This document shows, piece after piece, positions 1 through 7,218 of a stretch of 20,656 bases of DNA. The stretch is taken from the NCBI GenBank assembly GCA_964543235.1, contig CAZIXE010000069.1, forward strand, positions 1-20,656, given 5' to 3'. The position numbers and the translations under genes were made by a program. The notes beneath the pieces were generated by a model. That model saw only the letters and a list, made by a program, of their open reading frames with translations. It did not search any database and was not told the origin of the DNA. The stretch's first letter is position 1. The number at the start of each line of letters is the position of its first letter. The stretch comes from JANMMJ01 sp964543235 (GTDB lineage Bacteria > Pseudomonadota > Alphaproteobacteria > Rhizobiales > Aestuariivirgaceae).

Positions 1-125
1 CCGCCCATGCCCGCATCACCGGCAACCAATTTGCTGAACTTGACGGACACTACTGGTCACTGCGCAAATCCCACTGGCCCTCGCAGCTGGTGGCGCCACG
101 GGTTGGCAGGGGCGTATCCCCGTAA
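1..125 (+). CDS. Possible 3' end of an upstream gene (unidentified)
   Basis: A frame open from base 3 ends at a TAA at 123-125 and would encode about 40 residues, with a plausible composition (ending RVGRGVSP) and a moderate preference for G/C at third positions. A second frame is also open across this stretch to a TGA at 160-162, so the choice is not secure. No domain can be recognised in such a short tail. It would point the same way as the gene at 395. Confidence 0.3.
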   Translation, partial: AHARITGNQFAELDGHYWSLRKSHWPSQLVAPRVGRGVSP

Positions 126-394
126 ACAGCGCAGCAGTCGGAAGGCGCCCGATACGCGGGGGTGAGCCTTCCTGCCGGAGAGCCCGCGGCGCAGGCGGCC
201 CGAAGGACCACCTGCTAGAAATAAATTCAGTGGAGAAGGGCTTGTCTGCGCCCTCCCTCTCGCTCTTCCGGGCTCGGCCTGGAGAGTCCCGGCCGCTTGC
301 GTAGCGAAACGCTGCCAGGTTGCCTACCCGGTGCTGACGTAGCCAGCGCCATCAACGCTCCCGCTTTGCCTGAACGAACCCGAAAGGAACCGCC
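126..394 (+). other. Hairpin-rich leader upstream of the Cys-rich/DUF1638 gene pair
   Basis: No convincing gene is seen here. The + strand can form a perfect 7-bp stem (140-146 with 166-172) and a long stem at 191-215 with a GAA loop and two C.A mismatches. A short motif GGAGAG followed by CCGAAGG (177-206) recalls half of a glycine aptamer, but the downstream CTCTCAGG-type half is missing. I looked for a cobalamin riboswitch because of the corrinoid context and found no B12 box or GCCACTG/GGGAAGG core. The last bases before 395 contain AGGA, a ribosome-binding site for the next gene. Confidence 0.3.
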
Positions 395-958
395 ATGCCC
401 CGCCATCGCCAGCGCCGCCACGACGACGAAACCCCCGATATTCCCATCAACGGCCGCTCGAAGCTTAAGCTTCCCAGGGGTCTCCCAAAAGAGCTGAACA
501 CTGTGATTTTCGGCCAGCCCATGACCTGCCTCGATGATCTCCACGTCTTCTATGTGTGGCTGACCGAAATCCTCCAGGCCAACAAGCGCATCCCCGGCAG
601 GCCTCCGGGCCAGCCCGCCTGTCACCGCATCGATGGCGAGCACGACAAGTCCGATCCCGACAAGATGAACGAATACCGCGCCGCCATCTATCTCAAGATC
701 GCCATGGCCCATGGCGCCCGCTGCCCCGATCTCCGCTGCCGCCGCATCGGCATCTGCCAGAAGCCGCCGCTCCAGTGCGAGAAGCGCCCGCTCGCCGATG
801 CCTATGACTGGGACCGCGGCTGGTGGTTCTCGAAGCGCAAGCAGGACCTCTATGAGGTGACCAGCGACCGTGAATTCCTCGGTGCCTATTCGGGCCCCGA
901 GGACAAGTGGATCGAGGAAAATCACGAGATCGCCAGGACCCTGCAGATCAAACTGTGA
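395..958 (+). CDS. Cys-rich hypothetical protein, upstream of DUF1638 gene
   Basis: A 187-residue soluble protein that I do not recognise. It starts at an ATG with AGGA about 9 bases upstream. The N-terminal 30 residues are very basic. The middle (about 36-62) looks folded and hydrophobic. Cysteines 110, 115, 121 and 128 are bunched in about 20 residues (spacings x4, x5, x6) and could bind a metal or an Fe-S cluster; a further Cys lies at 76. There is no signal peptide or membrane segment. The DUF1638 gene starts 13 bases after its stop, so the two are probably co-transcribed. DUF1638 genes often sit with corrinoid methyltransferase genes, so a role in that system is possible, but that is inference from context only. 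Confidence 0.75.
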   Translation: MPRHRQRRHDDETPDIPINGRSKLKLPRGLPKELNTVIFGQPMTCLDDLHVFYVWLTEILQANKRIPGRPPGQPACHRIDGEHDKSDPDKMNEYRAAIYLKIAMAHGARCPDLRCRRIGICQKPPLQCEKRPLADAYDWDRGWWFSKRKQDLYEVTSDREFLGAYSGPEDKWIEENHEIARTLQIKL

Positions 959-971
959 TAGGGTGGCGTCC

Positions 972-1670
972 ATGCCGCACCTTCATCTCGAACCCGCCGA
1001 CGATTTCACCTTCACCCGCGCCAGGGGCCAGGTCCTGCTCATAGCCTGCGGCGCGCTTGCCCGTGAGATCGTCGACCTGATCGAGCTGAACCGCTGGGAG
1101 GCCTTCGACATCCAGTGCCTCCCCGCCATCTGGCACAACCGGCCGGAAAAGATCCCCGCTGGGGTCCGCGACAGGATCCGCAAAGCCCGCGGCCAGTACC
1201 GCAGCATCTTTGTCCTCTACGGTGATTGCGGCACCGGCGGCGCACTCGACCGCGTCCTCGAGGAAGAGGGCGTCGAGCGGATCGCAGGCCCCCATTGCTA
1301 TGCCTTCTACTCCGGCAACGAGGCCTTCCGCCGCCATGCCGAAGCCGATGTCACCGCCTTCTTCCTCACCGATTACCTCGCCCGCCATTTCGACAAGCTG
1401 ATCTGGGAGGGGCTGGGCTTGAGCCACCACCCCGAACTCCTGCCGCTCTATTTCGGCAACTATACCCGCCTGGTCTATCTCGCCCAGACCCGCGATCCGG
1501 TGCTCGAGGAGGATGCAAGAGCCGCCGCGGCGAAGCTCGGCCTCGCCTATGAGCATCGTTTCGTCGGCTATGGCGAACTTGCAACAGTTCTCGAAAATCG
1601 CGCCGGCGCCAACGTTTCAGTCCATTCTTCCGCTGCGAAAGCATTTGCCGGCGGCGGCAAATCACCTTAG
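972..1670 (+). CDS. DUF1638 family protein (corrinoid methyltransferase-associated)
   Basis: A 232-residue protein with the DUF1638 pattern: an early LLIACGALAREI strand-helix, then LPAIWHNRPEKIP, then a glycine-rich FVLYGDCGTGG segment, and later conserved HCYAFYSG and aromatic LPLYFGNY segments. The biochemical function of the family is unknown. It is often found beside MttB-type methyltransferases and RACo-like activators, both present in this window. The open frame extends upstream to 870, but the start at 972 is chosen because it lies 13 bases after the preceding stop, the purine-rich AGGGTGG precedes it, and the domain begins soon after. The C-terminal 20 residues are low complexity. 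Confidence 0.85.
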   Translation: MPHLHLEPADDFTFTRARGQVLLIACGALAREIVDLIELNRWEAFDIQCLPAIWHNRPEKIPAGVRDRIRKARGQYRSIFVLYGDCGTGGALDRVLEEEGVERIAGPHCYAFYSGNEAFRRHAEADVTAFFLTDYLARHFDKLIWEGLGLSHHPELLPLYFGNYTRLVYLAQTRDPVLEEDARAAAAKLGLAYEHRFVGYGELATVLENRAGANVSVHSSAAKAFAGGGKSP

Positions 1671-1746
1671 CTCCTCGAGTGTTTCCCCTCTGGAGACGCC
1701 ATCGACCGCCACCTTGCAGCTTCCCTGTCTCTCTGCTGCTTGGATT

Positions 1747-1792
1747 CGACTGCCGCCGCCTTGCAACCCCTCGGCACGGGGCGCGGCAGTCG
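1747..1792. terminator. Hairpin between convergent genes, possible bidirectional terminator
   Basis: A perfect 10-bp inverted repeat (CGACTGCCGC at 1747-1756, GCGGCAGTCG at 1783-1792) with a 26-base loop. It lies in the 158-base gap between the stops of the DUF1638 gene (+) and the GFA gene (-). There is no T-run on either side, so it would be an atypical terminator. The long loop makes a dispersed palindromic element another possibility. Confidence 0.35.
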
Positions 1793-1828
1793 CAGTGGAA
1801 ACTGGGTGTGGCGGCGATGGCCCTGGAG

Positions 1829-2233
1829 CTACGGCGCCGCAGGGTTCTTGGCCCATTGCCCGCGCCGGTAGCTGCCGCCGGCGATCTCGTAGTAGTCTCC
1901 GGCATCGTCGCAGAAGATATGGCCTTCGAGCTTGACCCCCGGCGAGCCGTCGATCGATCCCGCCGCGATCGCCGTGTAGTCGCGTCCGTCGCCCTTCCAG
2001 AACAGCACCGAGCCGCATTCGCCGCAGAAGCCGCGCCGCGCGGTTGCACTCGAGCGATACCATTTGAGCCCGCGCGACTCGGTCAGGTGCAGGTGCTCAT
2101 CCTTCGCCGCCGTTGCCGACATGTAGGTGCCGGTCTGCTTGCGGCATTGCCGGCAGTGGCAGGCAATCACGTCGCGCAAGGGCCCGTGGATTTCAAAGCG
2201 CACGGCCCCGCACAGGCACGACCCCGTCTTCAT
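1829..2233 (-). CDS. GFA-family (glutathione-dependent formaldehyde-activating enzyme-like) zinc protein
   Basis: A 134-residue GFA-domain protein of normal length. Zinc-ligand cysteines are in the usual order: Cys6 and Cys8 (SCLCG), Cys25, Cys27 and Cys30 (CHCRQC), and Cys70 and Cys73 (GFCGECGS). The start at 2233 is chosen because the family begins with this MKTGSCLCG sequence; upstream in-frame codons run into the preceding protease gene. The founding member was proposed to add glutathione to formaldehyde, but most homologues have no proven substrate, so formaldehyde handling here is only a suggestion, though it would suit a demethylation locus. The ATG lies 13 bases after the stop of the M48 protease gene, consistent with the end of a leftward operon. 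Confidence 0.9.
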   Translation of the reverse strand: MKTGSCLCGAVRFEIHGPLRDVIACHCRQCRKQTGTYMSATAAKDEHLHLTESRGLKWYRSSATARRGFCGECGSVLFWKGDGRDYTAIAAGSIDGSPGVKLEGHIFCDDAGDYYEIAGGSYRRGQWAKNPAAP

Positions 2234-2246
2234 GGTGTTTCTCTCT

Positions 2247-3248
2247 TCACGCCAGTCCTGCCGCCGGAACATCCCGGCCGCCGGCATAAATCTGCAGCGC
2301 TGCAATTCTCTCCTCGAGGCTCGGATGCGTCGCGAAGAAAGACGACACCCGCCTGACCGCCGGCGTCGCGATGAAGAAGGCATGCATGCGCGACGGCATG
2401 TCGGGAATCGCCGCCTGCGCATGGATGCGGCGCAGCGCGGCGATCATCGCGTCAGGGTCCTTGGTGAGCTCCACTGCGCCGGCATCGGCCATGAATTCCC
2501 GCGCCCGCGAAATGGCGAGCCGGATCAGCACCGATACGCCCCAGGAAACGGCGATCACGATGAGCGCGATGACGATAGCGATGATGATGGCCCCGCCGTC
2601 GCCCTTGCGGTTCGACGACGACGATGGCCGCTTGGGGCTCCAGCCATAGGGAAAATCCCAGTTGCGAAACGTCATGTCGCCGATGAACGCGAAGATGCCG
2701 GCAAAGATCGCGGCTATCACCATCATCTGCGTGTCCTTGTTGCGGATATGGGTCAGCTCATGCGCCAGCACCGCCTCGAGTTGCCGCTGGTCCAGCGTAG
2801 CGGCCAGCCCCCGGGTCACCGCGATCCGGTAGGTGGCGGGCGAAATGCCGGCGGCATAGGCATTGAGCGCCGGCGTATCGATGATCTGCAGCTTCGGCAT
2901 GGTGATGCCCCGCGAGATGCACAGGTTCTCCAGCGCATTGTAGAGTGCCGGCGCTTCCTCGCGGCTGACGCTGTGCGCCCCCGTGGCGCTGGCAATCATG
3001 CGGCCATGCATGAACCAGGCGATGATGAACCAGGTTCCGGCGATTGCCAGCCCCACCGGCGCGGCCGCCGGCATGGTATCGATCGCCCGCGCCAGGGCTT
3101 CCGGAAAATCCCCGCCCGCCAGCGCCTGCAGTACCAGGTTGAAGGAAAAGATCAGGGCCTGCAGCAGCACCACGAATCCACCGAGCAGGATGATCGACTT
3201 GATCCTGTTCGCCGCGATATGGGTGTAGAGGCCGTAGGCCCTGGTCAT
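2247..3248 (-). CDS. HtpX-like M48 family membrane metalloprotease
   Basis: A 333-residue integral membrane peptidase. Hydrophobic segments at about 17-42, 62-80, 175-190 and 218-245 bracket the catalytic part. The zinc motif HELTH is at 163-167 and a likely third ligand, Glu251, sits in AREFMADAGAVEL, as in M48 enzymes. HtpX-type proteases degrade misfolded membrane proteins in the cytoplasmic membrane. A Ser/Arg-rich linker (about 205-217) and a 26-residue segment precede the last membrane helices, a common variant. The start lies 3 bases after the lemA stop. LemA next to an M48 protease is a recurrent pairing, which suggests functional coupling. Confidence 0.92.
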   Translation of the reverse strand: MTRAYGLYTHIAANRIKSIILLGGFVVLLQALIFSFNLVLQALAGGDFPEALARAIDTMPAAAPVGLAIAGTWFIIAWFMHGRMIASATGAHSVSREEAPALYNALENLCISRGITMPKLQIIDTPALNAYAAGISPATYRIAVTRGLAATLDQRQLEAVLAHELTHIRNKDTQMMVIAAIFAGIFAFIGDMTFRNWDFPYGWSPKRPSSSSNRKGDGGAIIIAIVIALIVIAVSWGVSVLIRLAISRAREFMADAGAVELTKDPDAMIAALRRIHAQAAIPDMPSRMHAFFIATPAVRRVSSFFATHPSLEERIAALQIYAGGRDVPAAGLA

Positions 3249-3251
3249 TGC

Positions 3252-3815
3252 CTATTCGAATTTGACCTGCGGCGGCACCGAAACGGTCTTGCGGTCCGCT
3301 TCACCCAGGTCGAAGAACTCCTGCGGCTGGAAGCCCATCGATGCGGCAAACAGCACGGCCGGGAAACTCTCCCGCTTGGCATTGTATTCGGCGGAAGCAT
3401 TGTTGAAGAACCGCCGCGCCGCCGCCAGCTTGTTCTCGATGTCGTCGAGCTGGCGCTGCAGTTCCAGGAAGTTCTGGTTGGCCTTGAGATCGGGATAGGC
3501 TTCGGCCAGTGCAAACAGGCGCCCCAGGGCAGCCGTCAGTATGCCTTCTGCCGCCGCCTGCGCCGCCGGCCCCTGCGCCGCTATGGCGGCATTGCGCGCC
3601 TTGACCACGGCATCGAGCGTCTCGCGCTCATGCGCCGCATAGCCTTTGACCGTTTCCACGAGGTTCGGCACGAGGTCGTGGCGCTGCTTGAGCTGCACGT
3701 CGATGTCCGCAAAGGCCTGCTTGCACCTTTGCCGCAACGCGACCAGGCCGTTGTAGACGGCGATCAGCCACGCCGCGGCGACCGCAAGAATGCCAAGTAT
3801 GATCCAGCCACCCAT
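3252..3815 (-). CDS. lemA: LemA family protein
   Basis: A 187-residue LemA protein: one N-terminal membrane segment (about 4-22), then a long helical domain with the family's conserved patches YNGLVALRQR, the KQRHDLVPNLVETVKGY block, YPDLKANQNFLELQ, and FNNASAEYNAKRESFP. The bulk of the protein is predicted to lie outside the cytoplasm or on the membrane face. Its molecular role is not settled. A strong GGGAGG ribosome-binding site precedes the ATG. It lies 33 bases downstream of the Fe-S protein gene and 3 bases upstream of the M48 protease gene, so lemA and the protease are clearly one unit; whether it is read through from the methyltransferase upstream is uncertain. Confidence 0.93.
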   Translation of the reverse strand: MGGWIILGILAVAAAWLIAVYNGLVALRQRCKQAFADIDVQLKQRHDLVPNLVETVKGYAAHERETLDAVVKARNAAIAAQGPAAQAAAEGILTAALGRLFALAEAYPDLKANQNFLELQRQLDDIENKLAAARRFFNNASAEYNAKRESFPAVLFAASMGFQPQEFFDLGEADRKTVSVPPQVKFE

Positions 3816-3848
3816 GGGGGCCTCCCTCCCAAATCAGTGGCTTTGATA

Positions 3849-4523
3849 CTAGACGGATTGCCGCTGTGCGGCGAGCCGCGATTTGAGGAACGCTTTCATG
3901 TGAAAACTGGCTTGGCCGGTTTCATAGGCGAAGGCCCTGCCGACGGGGCAGGCATGGCGGGCAAGACAGCCCCCATTCATGCAGGCGGCGCCGTCGGGCA
4001 TTACCAGATGCGCGGTGCATTTCTCGATCGCATAGCCGGAACTCCCGAACGCGGACACCGGGCAGGCCGACAGGCAGGGTTTGTCGCTGCAGCTTTCGCA
4101 TGGGTGAGCACCGGCATGCGGTGTGGGAAGATCGAAGGCGACATCGAACAGCAACGCTGCACGATACGCATGCCAGAGGCCATAGAGCGGGTGGATGTTG
4201 AGACCGAGCGGCGACACATGTCCGCCCCCGCCGCGCCTGGCCCAGCTGAGAAAGGGCAGGGGCGGCTTGTCGAAGGGAAACATCGCTCGCGCCTGCAGGG
4301 AGTCTGAAAGCTGCCAAACCTTCTCCCGGCACCAGTCATCCAGCAGGTCGCGCTGTGGGTCGCGCTCGCGGGCAAAGCGCCGGAACATGGCGGGACCGGC
4401 ATTGCCGATCAGGATCATGAACTGCACCTCCTCCGGCAAGCCGTCGCCTTCGGCCGGCGCAAACCAGCCGAGCGGCACGAAACCCTCGCGGATAATCGCT
4501 TGCAGGACCGGGTGTTCCGTCAT
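3849..4523 (-). CDS. Small 4Fe-4S ferredoxin-domain protein coupled to MttB-like gene
   Basis: A 224-residue soluble protein with a C-terminal cysteine-rich domain. Cys142, 145, 150 and 154 form a CxxCx4CxxxCP motif. A second group, Cys169, 181, 186 and 192, ends in another CP, so one or two 4Fe-4S clusters are possible. The N-terminal 130 residues have no motif I recognise; the overall look is similar to short relatives of the QueG/COG1600 ferredoxins. Its ATG follows directly on the TAG stop of the methyltransferase gene, in the same frame, so expression is almost certainly coupled. A role in electron supply to the corrinoid system is a reasonable inference from position, not proven by sequence. 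Confidence 0.82.
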   Translation of the reverse strand: MTEHPVLQAIIREGFVPLGWFAPAEGDGLPEEVQFMILIGNAGPAMFRRFARERDPQRDLLDDWCREKVWQLSDSLQARAMFPFDKPPLPFLSWARRGGGGHVSPLGLNIHPLYGLWHAYRAALLFDVAFDLPTPHAGAHPCESCSDKPCLSACPVSAFGSSGYAIEKCTAHLVMPDGAACMNGGCLARHACPVGRAFAYETGQASFHMKAFLKSRLAAQRQSV

Positions 4524-6101
4524 CTAGAGCCAGCGTGGATCGCCCGGTTCCATGACGGCCCGTGGCAGCTTGATGTCATGCCGGGCCCGTATCGCATCGT
4601 CGATCGTACGGGGCAGATAGTTGGGGTGGTAGGTCGACAGGATTTCCCGCTTCCGGCGCGCCGCTGTCTCGACAAGGTCCGGCTTGCCGGCCTCATTCCA
4701 CTCCTTGGGACTCATCCGGTTGGCGACGCTCGGATAGACATATTCCCTCTGCATCAGCGACAGGGTTTGCGGATGCCCAAGATAGTGGCCCGGACCATCC
4801 ATGCACACGTCGGCGATAGTCTCAACCGACAGCGTATCATCATTCACCTCGATACCGCGGACATTGCGGTTGATCGAACCCAGCATGTCGTTGTCGATGA
4901 GCAGGCTCTCGAGGCAGAAGCCGAGCAGCGAGGCGTGCATGCCGGCCGATTCATAGAGCAGGTTGACACCGGTCAGGGCCGAAATGCCGGCCGTCACGCC
5001 TTTCTCGTAGCCTGCCTGCATGTCCGGCATCTTGGAATCGCACATGCCGGCGGCCGAGCCGACTGTGAGCCTGTAGTAATGTCCCATCTGGGCGCAGGCG
5101 GATGTGATCAGTGCCTGCTCGCCGGACCCGCCCGACATGGCGCCGGTGCGCAGATCCGAGACAAAGGGCCATGGGCCCCAGATGGCTACGGCCCCCGGCA
5201 CAATGGCGTTGATGTAGACAAGCCCCGCAAGGCATTCCGCCACGGCCTGGACCACAGTCCCCGCGAGTGCCGCGGGCGATGTCGCCCCGGCCTGCGCCGC
5301 CGACAGCAGCAGCACCGGCATCCCGCCCCGCGCCGCCACTTCGAGACAGCGGCAGGCGTCCTCGGCGAACTTGAGCGGTGGCACCACGAAGCAGTTCGAC
5401 TGCGAGACGAACGGCCGCTCCCGCCAGGCGCTTTCGCTTCCGGCAATGTAATGCAGCATCTGCAGGCATTCCGCGACATGATCGGGCGCCACCATGCTGG
5501 TGCCGACATGCTTCTGGGTACCGGCGATACAGGCATACATCGTGTTGATGTCGAGATCGTGCCCGGTCAGCATGTCGCGCGCCGTGAGCGGCCGCTGATA
5601 GAAATGGATATGCTCGCAGGTATCCACGATGCGGGCCGCGTCGTAGAGATCAACGAGCACCGACTCGCGGTAGTTCCTTGTCTCGGGTTCGACGACATGA
5701 ACCGCGGCTCCTGCCGTTCCGAAATAGACGCGATTGCCCCAGGGCTCCATGTCGTGCTTGCGGTCGCGGCCATGCAGCACGAAGTTGCGGGCGCAGCCGG
5801 CCAGCGTGTCTTCGACGAGGCTGCGGGGAATACAGAGCCTGTCCCTGGTATTGAGGAAACAGCCACGCGCGGTCATGGCCTCGAGACAGCTCGGGATCGC
5901 CTGGGCCAGCCCGACCGTTTCCAGCAGTGTCAGTGCCGCTTCGTGGATGCGCCCCATGTCGTGGTCCGAAAGTGGCCGGTATTGGCCGCCCTCCATGCCG
6001 GGGCGGACCGCGGCCTCTTCGATCGGAATGGGCCGGGCCCGCAGCGCCCGGCGGGCATCTCGCCCGCCGCGCCGGCGGCTGAGCTCATCAACAGCAGTCA
6101 T
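4524..6101 (-). CDS. MttB-family (trimethylamine methyltransferase-like) protein, non-pyrrolysine, divergent copy
   Basis: A 525-residue MttB-superfamily protein. These proteins are TIM-barrel methyltransferases that pass a methyl group from an amine to a corrinoid protein; non-pyrrolysine members act on quaternary amines such as glycine betaine. Family landmarks include RPLSDHDMGRIHEAALTLLE near residue 42, a QKHVGTSMV strand, a SPAALAGTVVQAVAE helix, and the late GMCDSKMPDMQAGYEKG segment. The frame contains no internal TAG, so no pyrrolysine is encoded; the stop itself is TAG. The ATG at 6101 is preferred over the in-frame one at 6149 because GGAG lies 8 bases upstream and family similarity starts after it. 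An Arg-rich tail of about 25 residues starts the protein. It is transcribed away from the lysR operon and shares its control region. The substrate is unknown. Confidence 0.9.
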   Translation of the reverse strand: MTAVDELSRRRGGRDARRALRARPIPIEEAAVRPGMEGGQYRPLSDHDMGRIHEAALTLLETVGLAQAIPSCLEAMTARGCFLNTRDRLCIPRSLVEDTLAGCARNFVLHGRDRKHDMEPWGNRVYFGTAGAAVHVVEPETRNYRESVLVDLYDAARIVDTCEHIHFYQRPLTARDMLTGHDLDINTMYACIAGTQKHVGTSMVAPDHVAECLQMLHYIAGSESAWRERPFVSQSNCFVVPPLKFAEDACRCLEVAARGGMPVLLLSAAQAGATSPAALAGTVVQAVAECLAGLVYINAIVPGAVAIWGPWPFVSDLRTGAMSGGSGEQALITSACAQMGHYYRLTVGSAAGMCDSKMPDMQAGYEKGVTAGISALTGVNLLYESAGMHASLLGFCLESLLIDNDMLGSINRNVRGIEVNDDTLSVETIADVCMDGPGHYLGHPQTLSLMQREYVYPSVANRMSPKEWNEAGKPDLVETAARRKREILSTYHPNYLPRTIDDAIRARHDIKLPRAVMEPGDPRWL

Positions 6102-6285
6102 TACGGTTCTCCGTCTTCGCGCGCCCAAAATGCGCCGTCCCGCGGCCATTCTGAAGATGAAATGTTGAGCTCAAATGGTGACAAAATTTCACCATTCAGC
6201 ATGGCTTGGACATTCTCTTCCCTGTTTCTCTCTGGCGAAAATCCATGTATTTCACGGGTTACTGTCTCCTAACTTCAACCAAAGC
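6102..6285. promoter_or_regulatory. Divergent control region between mttB-like gene and lysR
   Basis: A 184-base region that must hold the start signals of both the leftward mttB unit and the rightward lysR operon. It is more AT-rich than its surroundings between about 6155 and 6200. The only strong signal I see is the pair of dyads annotated separately. I did not find a convincing sigma-70 pair on either strand. Confidence 0.6.
6165..6196. promoter_or_regulatory. Two adjacent dyads, candidate LysR operator
   Basis: TTGAGCTCAA (6165-6174) is a perfect 10-base palindrome. It runs into a perfect 8-bp inverted repeat, AATGGTGA (6174-6181) and TCACCATT (6189-6196), separated by 7 bases. LysR regulators bind dyads between divergent promoters, often as a paired recognition and activation site. 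The larger dyad ends 73 bases from the leftward ATG and 90 bases from the lysR ATG, suitable for controlling both. Assignment to this LysR is inference. Confidence 0.55.
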
Positions 6286-7215
6286 ATGTCAAAACGCGAA
6301 CTTCCTCCGTTACGTGCGCTCACCGCCTTCGAGGCCGCGGCCCGCCTCGGCAGCTTCCGTCTTGCGGCCAGCGAACTTGGCATCACCCGCTCGGCCGTCA
6401 GCCATCAGGTCAAGTCGCTGGAGCAGAAACTCGGTGTCCAGTTCTTCAAGCGTGACTCCCGCCGCGCCGAGTTGACGCCCGCCGGCCAGTCCTACTACCC
6501 CCCGGTACGCGACGCCTTCGACCAGATTGCGGCCCAGACCCGCAGCCTGAAGCCGGCCGCGCCTGATAATGAGTTGACCATCCAGGTCTATGTCACCGTC
6601 GCCCTCAAATGGCTGATTCCGCGTCTGCACGATTTCGAACGCCGCTTTCCGGAAATGCGGGTGAGGTTGTCGACATCCTACTTCGACTGGGACTTTGATG
6701 AAGGCAATGTCGATGCCGGCATCGTACTGGCCCGCAACAGAGCTCCTGGCCATTATTACCGTCCCCTGTTCCGCTCGCTGCTCACCCCCGTCTGTTCCCC
6801 CGATCTGCTGAAGGGGCCCAGGGCACTGAAGACTCCCGAAGACCTCCGCAGGCACAAGCTGCTGTACGTCTACACGGCCGAAGAGGATTGGCGCATCTGG
6901 CTGAAGGCGGCTGGCGTGGAAAACATCAGCCTCGACGGGCGACTTGCCCTCGACAGCTATATTCTTGCCCAGGAGGCGGCAGTTGAGGGCAGGGGTGTGG
7001 CGATGACAATCGGCCCCTTCGCGCAGGAGGAGTTGCGCTCCGGCCGCCTCGTCCGTCCCTTCCCCCTGATGGTGCCGCATCGCCTGCAATGGCTCTTTGC
7101 CTGCCAGTCCGAGCATCGCCTCAAGACCAAGGTGCGGCGCTTTGAGGACTGGCTCGTCAGGCAGGTCGGCCAGGATCCTGATCTCGGCCCCTATGGTCTC
7201 GCGGCCAGGACCTGA
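6286..7215 (+). CDS. LysR-type transcriptional regulator, GcvA-like
   Basis: A 309-residue LysR regulator. The winged helix-turn-helix occupies about residues 8-65, with the LGSFRLAASELGITRSAVSH recognition region and FKRDSRRAELTPAG wing typical of the GcvA subgroup. The effector-binding domain fills the rest. The open frame extends to 6175, but that ATG lies inside the operator dyad and the 37 extra residues are unlike LysR; the ATG at 6286 begins the family's usual MSKRELPPLRALTAFEAAAR. Unusually, the regulator is the first gene of the operon it probably controls: the next ATG is 3 bases after its TGA. It would bind the 6165-6196 dyads and thereby also autoregulate. The effector is unknown; GcvA relatives often govern one-carbon or amino-acid genes. 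Confidence 0.93.
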   Translation: MSKRELPPLRALTAFEAAARLGSFRLAASELGITRSAVSHQVKSLEQKLGVQFFKRDSRRAELTPAGQSYYPPVRDAFDQIAAQTRSLKPAAPDNELTIQVYVTVALKWLIPRLHDFERRFPEMRVRLSTSYFDWDFDEGNVDAGIVLARNRAPGHYYRPLFRSLLTPVCSPDLLKGPRALKTPEDLRRHKLLYVYTAEEDWRIWLKAAGVENISLDGRLALDSYILAQEAAVEGRGVAMTIGPFAQEELRSGRLVRPFPLMVPHRLQWLFACQSEHRLKTKVRRFEDWLVRQVGQDPDLGPYGLAART

Positions 7216-7218
7216 GTC

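Noticed and set aside
126..230. Cobalamin riboswitch
   Set aside because: The context would fit, but the B12 box and the conserved core sequences are absent on both strands.
235..310. Repeat element like those at 13335 and 19076
   Set aside because: The segment has short GC-rich inverted repeats, but no matching copy exists elsewhere in the window, so it was left within the leader.
870..971. Longer N-terminus for the DUF1638 protein
   Set aside because: The extra 34 residues overlap the preceding gene in another frame and lack family similarity.
2127..4307. 726-residue open frame on the + strand
   Set aside because: It lies opposite the M48 protease, LemA and Fe-S genes, which have clear family motifs. 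Its translation is Arg/His-rich without any domain, as expected for the antisense of high-GC genes.
4500..6272. 590-residue open frame on the + strand
   Set aside because: It is antisense to the MttB-like gene at 4524-6101 and has no recognisable domain; GC bias explains its length.
6175..6285. 37-residue N-terminal extension of LysR
   Set aside because: The upstream ATG is inside the operator dyad and the extra residues are unlike LysR proteins; the ATG at 6286 gives the standard N-terminus.
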